A stretch of DNA of 64,000 nt from Brevibacterium spongiae (GTDB lineage: Bacteria > Actinomycetota > Actinomycetes > Actinomycetales > Brevibacteriaceae): NCBI RefSeq assembly GCF_026168515.1, contig NZ_CP093443.1, positions 930,001 through 994,000 on the forward strand. The letters run 5' to 3'. The position numbers and the translations under genes were made by a program. Shown piece after piece: positions 59,894-64,000 of this stretch. The notes below the pieces were generated by a model. It saw nothing but the letters and a program-made list of their open reading frames with translations. It searched no databases and was not told the DNA's origin. The stretch's first letter is position 1; each line of letters opens with the position of its first letter.

Positions 59894-62680
59894 TCAGCTC
59901 CCTGTGTGATTTCCCCACGGGTTTCCGTTCTTGCCGGCGTTCTTCCCGCCGGGGTGATCGCCATCGCGGTTGCCCCAGTGGTTGCCGTTCTTGCCACCGT
60001 TCTTTCCGCCGTTCTTTCCGGCATTCTTGCCGCCGTTCTTGCCGCCGTTGTGGTTGGCTGAGCCGTCGGCGTTCTTCCCGCCCTCGGCATTGTCAGCGCC
60101 GTCGGCGTCGTCAGCGGCGTCGGCGTTCGCATCATCGTCGGCATCTGCTCCGGCGTCGTCGCCGCCCTCGTCGTCATCACCGAAGAGCCCCACCACCACG
60201 GGGTCGTGGTCCGAGGCACGGAACTGATCCGGCGCGAAGAGGTCGCTGACGTTGTAGTTGAACCGGCTGTACTCGAGTCCGAGAGCCTCCACCGAATTGA
60301 TGTTCCAGACATCGGCCCCGGTGATCGAGTCGAAAGCGGTCGCCGTGTCACCGGCGTCGTCGTTGCCGTCGCTCTCACCTGAGGCGTCGAGGGCCAGCAC
60401 ATGGTCGAGGCTGCCGGTGCGGGACCCGAAGAGATAGGTCGACTTATCCGTCTTCTCCGCGGCGACATCCTTGTATCCGGCCTCGTAGAAGACCTGCATC
60501 GGGTCCTCCTGAGTGTAGGAGTTGAAGTCACCGAGCAGGTAGACGAGGTCGCTGTCTGCGGCCTCCTGCTGCTGACCGGCGAAGTCGACGAGGGAAGTCG
60601 CCTGCTTCACACGATCGGCGTTCGACGCACCCTGACCGTCGCCGCTGTCTTCGTTGCCCGGTCCGGAACCCGATCCCTTGGACTTGAAGTGGTTGGAGAT
60701 CGTCACGAAGGTCTTATCCTCCTCGACCTCGCCGGCACCGTCCTTCGGGGCGAACGCCTGGGACAGGGGTTCGCGGGCATTGGAGAACGCACCCTCGTCG
60801 TCAAGGATCGTCGATGCGTTCTGCGGGGCCACCTCGGCGGTCTGATAGATCAGGGCCGTACGGATGACGTCCTCATCGGCGGGCACCTCTGCCGGGGAGG
60901 GGACGAAATTCCACTTCTGCGTTCCGGCCGCCTCGTTGAGACGCTCGACGAGGGTCTTCAGCGCCGAATCGCGGTCCTTGCCGAAGGCCGCAGAGTTCTC
61001 GATCTCCATGAGCGAGATGACCGAGGCGTCGAGCTTGTTGATCGCGGTGACGATCTTCGTCTCCTGCCGTTTGAGGCTCTCGGCATTCGCGGCACCGCGG
61101 GCATCGCAGCCGCCGCGGACGGTGATGTGGTTGCCCTCGCGGTCGTCGTAGTACTGGCAGCCGTTCAGCTGGTCACCGGTGGTGGTGAAGTAGTTGAGCA
61201 CGTTGAAGCTTGCGAGGCTGACCTGCCCACCCACGGATTCGGGGGCATCTGTGCGGGTGTCGGTGAAGTTCGTCGGCTGCACCGCCTCGGCGTTGTCCCC
61301 GGTCAGACGGGTCGTCGGCTGGAACCGCCACTTCTCGTGGTCGAAGCCGAGCACCACCGGCGAGGTGAACGAGGCGCTCGCTCCGACGCGCACCGGGGCG
61401 TCGGTGCTCAGGTACGGCAGCGGCACGTCCTTGTCGTTCTTCAGGTAGTTCACGGTGGCGCCGTCGTCGAGGACGACCTCACGGGCGAGGTTCTCGGCTT
61501 CAAGGGCCTTCGCCTCGGGAGTGCCGGGACGTTCGACGTCGGTGGCCTGCGGGAGGGTGCCTTCGCCGGTGGCCAGAACGACCTCGCCGTAGGTGTTCGT
61601 ATTGTAGGTGTCGGCCACGGTCAGCGACTCGCTCGGCTGCAGCAGCATGCCCTCGAGGGATTCGCGTGCGGCAGCATCGGAGGGGAAGGCGTCTTCGACC
61701 GGTTTGACCGCCTCGGCGGGCTCATCGATCGCGGTGAGACCCGTGCCGGACACGGTGATCTGAGTCTGTCCGTAGCGTTCGGACACGGAGCCGGTGACTT
61801 CGACGTGGTCGTCGATGGTGACGTCGGCGACGGTGTCGGGGGAGTAGACGAAGACGCCGTCGGAGGCCCCGGGAGTCTCATCGTCGGCGCCGCCGGAGCC
61901 GGCGGTCTGGATGAAGTAGCCGTTGAGCCCGCCGTCGGGATAAGCAGCGGTGACGACGCCGCGGGTGGTCACGGTCTTGCCTTGGATCGGGCTGGCGTCC
62001 CCGGTGCCCTGGATATCGGCGATCGGGGTGATGCCTTCGGGATCCGGTTCTTCGCCGCCGTCGTCTCCACCGTCTCCGTCGTCTCCGTCGGGGAGGGCAT
62101 TCGGGGTCGGTGCGGCGGATTTCCACGCATCGCCGATGAGCTGGATCGACTGGCCGCCTGCGGCCGTCGCGCCGGTCGGTTCGGCTTCCTGCCCGATGAC
62201 CGGGGTGGGGGTGAAGGTGTTCTTCGTGCCGGTGACGCCCTTGCCGCCGACGATGCCGCCGATCTGCTGGAAGTCTTGGAGTTCGCCCTCGTCATCGATG
62301 ACGTAGGCGCTGGAGCCGTACTCGCCGTCGGCGGCGGAGCCTGCCTTGACGGAGTTCGTGATCGGCACCTCCACGGCCACGGCACCGGAATCGCCGACCG
62401 TGGTGTTCTCCGGCACGGTGATCGTGTTCTCCTGTGCCTGGACGCTGCCGCCGCGGGTCACGGAGCCGAACGTCCATCCGGAGATATCGGTGCCGGGGTC
62501 GGCGGCGATCTCGATGAAGTCGGTCTCGAGGGTGTAGGCGACCTCGGAGATGTGGATGGAGTCGTCGGCGGCGGCCGGGGCTGTGGCTGCTGGGGCTGCG
62601 GCGGCGGGGGACAGCGGGAGGGACAGACCTGCGACGAGGCTGAGCGTCGCGGCGCAGGACAGAGTGGTCGTGACCTTCAT
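59894..62680 (-). CDS. ExeM/NucH-type secreted endonuclease
   Basis: A 928-residue secreted enzyme. An N-terminal signal peptide ends near AAAAPAAT (residues ~25-35). A lamin-tail-like domain follows (ISEVAYTLETDFIEIAADPGTDISGWTFG), then an OB-like region (GVVTAAYPDGGLNGYFIQT), and the endonuclease/exonuclease/phosphatase domain (FNVLNYFTT, LMEIENSAAF, LLGDFNSYTQEDP, SDHDPVVVGLF). The C-terminal ~95 residues run from Asp/Ala-rich to Gly-Lys-Asn/Asn-Gly repeats, with no LPXTG. It degrades extracellular DNA. ATG 62680 has GAAAGG upstream; a PHO-box-like repeat is about 100 bp upstream. Confidence 0.92.
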   Translation of the reverse strand: MKVTTTLSCAATLSLVAGLSLPLSPAAAAPAATAPAAADDSIHISEVAYTLETDFIEIAADPGTDISGWTFGSVTRGGSVQAQENTITVPENTTVGDSGAVAVEVPITNSVKAGSAADGEYGSSAYVIDDEGELQDFQQIGGIVGGKGVTGTKNTFTPTPVIGQEAEPTGATAAGGQSIQLIGDAWKSAAPTPNALPDGDDGDGGDDGGEEPDPEGITPIADIQGTGDASPIQGKTVTTRGVVTAAYPDGGLNGYFIQTAGSGGADDETPGASDGVFVYSPDTVADVTIDDHVEVTGSVSERYGQTQITVSGTGLTAIDEPAEAVKPVEDAFPSDAAARESLEGMLLQPSESLTVADTYNTNTYGEVVLATGEGTLPQATDVERPGTPEAKALEAENLAREVVLDDGATVNYLKNDKDVPLPYLSTDAPVRVGASASFTSPVVLGFDHEKWRFQPTTRLTGDNAEAVQPTNFTDTRTDAPESVGGQVSLASFNVLNYFTTTGDQLNGCQYYDDREGNHITVRGGCDARGAANAESLKRQETKIVTAINKLDASVISLMEIENSAAFGKDRDSALKTLVERLNEAAGTQKWNFVPSPAEVPADEDVIRTALIYQTAEVAPQNASTILDDEGAFSNAREPLSQAFAPKDGAGEVEEDKTFVTISNHFKSKGSGSGPGNEDSGDGQGASNADRVKQATSLVDFAGQQQEAADSDLVYLLGDFNSYTQEDPMQVFYEAGYKDVAAEKTDKSTYLFGSRTGSLDHVLALDASGESDGNDDAGDTATAFDSITGADVWNINSVEALGLEYSRFNYNVSDLFAPDQFRASDHDPVVVGLFGDDDEGGDDAGADADDDANADAADDADGADNAEGGKNADGSANHNGGKNGGKNAGKNGGKNGGKNGNHWGNRDGDHPGGKNAGKNGNPWGNHTGS

Positions 62681-62777
62681 GGGAGCCTTTCGGGCGGATG
62701 AGCGGCTGTGCACATCGTGACGATCCACGTGCGCAGTCCCTTGCACCCTAGCGGCTCACAGATCGACGACGACGGCG

Positions 62778-62799
62778 AACATGTGAACAACTTGTGAAC
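62778..62799 (-). promoter_or_regulatory. PHO-box-like tandem 11-bp repeat
   Basis: On the minus strand, GTTCACAAGTT (62799-62789) and GTTCACATGTT (62788-62778) are contiguous and 10/11 identical. This matches the GTTCACC-type 11-bp direct repeats bound by PhoP in actinomycetes. It lies about 98 bp upstream of the nuclease start. A separate palindrome, GTCACA-ga-TGTGAC (62820-62833), lies further upstream. Confidence 0.5.
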
Positions 62800-62864
62800 A
62801 GTCGGACAGTCCACTGAATGTCACAGATGTGACCGATCCTACACAACTCGCCCTGCACCCAGAA

Positions 62865-62893
62865 CTACCTGACGGCGCCCCAGCAACCCGGCG
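62865..62893. repeat. Half of a palindromic repeat at the IS border
   Basis: These 29 bases match one arm (plus one base past the centre) of the 56-bp palindrome at 19325-19380 at 25 of 29 positions, starting with CTACCTGACGG. The matching stops exactly where the IS3 terminal sequence starts, so the element is split by the insertion or ends there. The other half would lie beyond the IS, outside this window. Confidence 0.6.
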
Positions 62894-62927
62894 TGGACTG
62901 GTCCCCAAAAGTTGGACTGCTGTGAGG

Positions 62928-63806
62928 TCAGCATAGTTCGTAAATAGGCTCACCATCCTTGGCGGTCTTGTTCCGATATTCCATCGGGGCAAGATCGCCA
63001 AGTCGTGTCGAGATCCTTTCGTAGTTATACCAATGAATGTACTCATTGATCGCGGCTTTGAGGTCCTCGACCGTGTCGAACTTCTGCAGATAGAACATCT
63101 CGGACTTCAACTGCCCGAAGAAGTTCTCCGCCATCGCGTTATCCCAGCAGTTTCCCTTCCGCGACATCGACGGTGTAGCACCATGCTTAGCTAGAATCGA
63201 CGCCCAGGACACGTGCTGGTACTGAAACCCCTGGTCCGTGTGCACCAGCGGTGTCTGCCCGGGACGCAGTCCCTGACAGGCTCGCATCAGCGACTCGTTC
63301 GTCAATGCCGTGTTCGGTGACGTCGACATCGAGTACGACACCACACCGGCATCGAACAGATCGATCACTGGTGACAGATACAGTTTCTTGTCTTCAACAG
63401 CGAATTCCGTGACGTCGGAAACCCATTTCTCGTTCGGTTCATCAGCGGTGAACTCCCGATTGAGTACGTTGTCAGCAACGGCTCCGACCGTGCCGCGATG
63501 GGAGTCGAATTTCTTCTTCCGCACCTCGGTCTGCAGACCCATGTCACGCATTAATCGCAGTACGGTCTTCTTCGCGATCGTGATGCCCTGTTTGACCAAG
63601 ACAGCCCAGATCTTGCGGTGCCCGTAGCGTTTGTGACTCTTCTCGAAGATGTCCTCGATGAGGGTTCTCACCTGCGCGTATGGGTCGGGTCTCACGTCGA
63701 ATCGTTTCTGGTGGTAGAAGAACGTCGACCGGGCCAAACCCGCGACCTGCAGCAGCAATGGCAGTGGATAGTCTGCCTTGAGACTGGCAACAATGCGTGC
63801 TTTCAC
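62928..63806 (-). CDS. IS3-family transposase OrfB
   Basis: A 292-residue DDE integrase-type transposase. An HTH_21 region (RYGHRKIWAVLVKQGI) is followed by the rve core: first Asp in KWVSDVTEF, second Asp in VHTDQGFQYQH, and Glu in NAMAENFFGQLKSEM with the downstream Lys. The C-terminus YNYERISTRLGDLAPMEYR is family-typical. It is complete and has no frameshift, so the element may be active. The GTG start overlaps the orfA stop, but production is more likely by -1 frameshift from orfA. Confidence 0.95.
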   Translation of the reverse strand: MKARIVASLKADYPLPLLLQVAGLARSTFFYHQKRFDVRPDPYAQVRTLIEDIFEKSHKRYGHRKIWAVLVKQGITIAKKTVLRLMRDMGLQTEVRKKKFDSHRGTVGAVADNVLNREFTADEPNEKWVSDVTEFAVEDKKLYLSPVIDLFDAGVVSYSMSTSPNTALTNESLMRACQGLRPGQTPLVHTDQGFQYQHVSWASILAKHGATPSMSRKGNCWDNAMAENFFGQLKSEMFYLQKFDTVEDLKAAINEYIHWYNYERISTRLGDLAPMEYRNKTAKDGEPIYELC

Positions 63807-64000
63807 AGCTGCCCTTTTTGCCTCAAGGCCCGCAGTTTTTTCAAGTAAGCGTTCTCCGCTTCAGCCCGCAGCAGCCGGTCTTGCAGCTGCCGATACTCGG
63901 CCAGGCTGATGTCCTCGACATGCGTCTTCTTCGCCATCAGGTCTGGCTTCGACGGTGCCGGATCAGCATCGGGGTCCTGACCGTTGTCGAGGGCTCGTAT
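63803..64000 (-). CDS. IS3-family transposase OrfA (C-terminal part)
   Basis: The last 65 codons of OrfA. The coiled-coil/leucine-zipper end is visible (LAEYRQLQDRLLRAEAENAYLKKLRAL). The AAA AAA Lys pair (63841-63836) in LKKL is the likely slippage point; the -1 frame from there is open into orfB. The N-terminal HTH lies outside the window. Confidence 0.9.
   Translation of the reverse strand: MRALDNGQDPDADPAPSKPDLMAKKTHVEDISLAEYRQLQDRLLRAEAENAYLKKLRALRQKGQL

Larger units (their letters stand above)
62894..64000 (-). mobile_element. IS3-family insertion sequence (5' end outside window)
   Basis: The left border, TGGACTGGTCCCCAAAAGTT, has the TG start and the CCCCAAAAGTTGGAC core typical of IS3/IS150-group ends. 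OrfA (partial) and OrfB lie on the minus strand with a GTGA overlap and an A6 run (63836-63841) suitable for programmed -1 frameshifting to make OrfAB. The 5' end and the target duplication are beyond the window. Confidence 0.9.

Overview
The window is a stretch of high-GC (about two thirds G+C) actinobacterial chromosome. Gene content (IclR-controlled pob/pca aromatic catabolism, a fused PcaL, MHS and AAHS transporters, GTG starts, leaderless-looking promoters, Glu-Asp-Phe tRNA cluster) suggests Micrococcales, probably Brevibacterium or a close relative. The genus call is an inference from family knowledge. There is no rRNA and no CRISPR array. The only clear mobile element is an IS3-family insertion at the right edge.

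Layout. 1-5.8 kb: a truncated patatin-type lipase, an SDR oxidoreductase, acetyl-CoA synthetase, a phosphoribosyltransferase-like gene preceded by a 16-codon overlapping leader ORF, a 17-bp tandem repeat and a YceI protein. 5.8-14.9 kb: a candidate secondary-metabolite block on the minus strand. It holds a Pls/PosA-type synthetase whose adenylation pocket reads as a lysine code, a membrane acyltransferase-like protein and a phosphopantetheinyl transferase, each pair overlapping by 4 bp, followed by a large LuxR/ATPase regulator. 15.1-15.6 kb: tRNA-Glu, tRNA-Asp and tRNA-Phe with terminators. 15.7-23 kb: housekeeping and amino-acid enzymes and a 56-bp near-perfect palindrome. 23-29.7 kb: an Orn/Lys/Arg-type decarboxylase, an unusual proline-racemase homologue and a polar amino-acid ABC transporter with a CRP/GlxR-like site. 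29.8-33.6 kb: two MFS carriers flanking a cyclophilin lipoprotein.

33.8-39.4 kb is the 4-hydroxybenzoate/protocatechuate operon (pobA-pcaH-pcaG-pcaB-pcaL). 39.4-40.7 kb is an AAA ATPase with two TTAATATTAA palindromes at its start. 40.8-46.7 kb holds thiosulfate uptake (tsuAB), small enzymes, a two-component system and a small membrane protein. A multicopper oxidase interrupted by one stop codon follows (46.7-48.2 kb), then a type IV (AbiE-like) toxin-antitoxin pair under a nested inverted repeat (48.2-50.1 kb). 50.1-53.1 kb holds an SDR, a DHFR-like protein, a small alarmone synthetase and two DUF proteins. 53.1-59.8 kb is an IclR regulator divergent from a benzoylformate decarboxylase / benzaldehyde dehydrogenase / aromatic acid carrier / PrpF operon. 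59.9-62.7 kb is a secreted ExeM/NucH-type nuclease with a PHO-box-like repeat upstream. 62.9-64 kb is the IS3 element.

How it fits together: (4-hydroxy)benzoylformate would be decarboxylated and oxidised to (4-hydroxy)benzoate by the 54-57 kb operon, and 4-hydroxybenzoate then enters the pob-pca operon. A 16-bp sequence shared (15/16) by the two promoter regions suggests one IclR regulator couples them. Outside single genes, the 9-mer CCGCCTCGG/CCGAGGCGG occurs at least 39 times, in coding and intergenic DNA, against roughly 3 expected.
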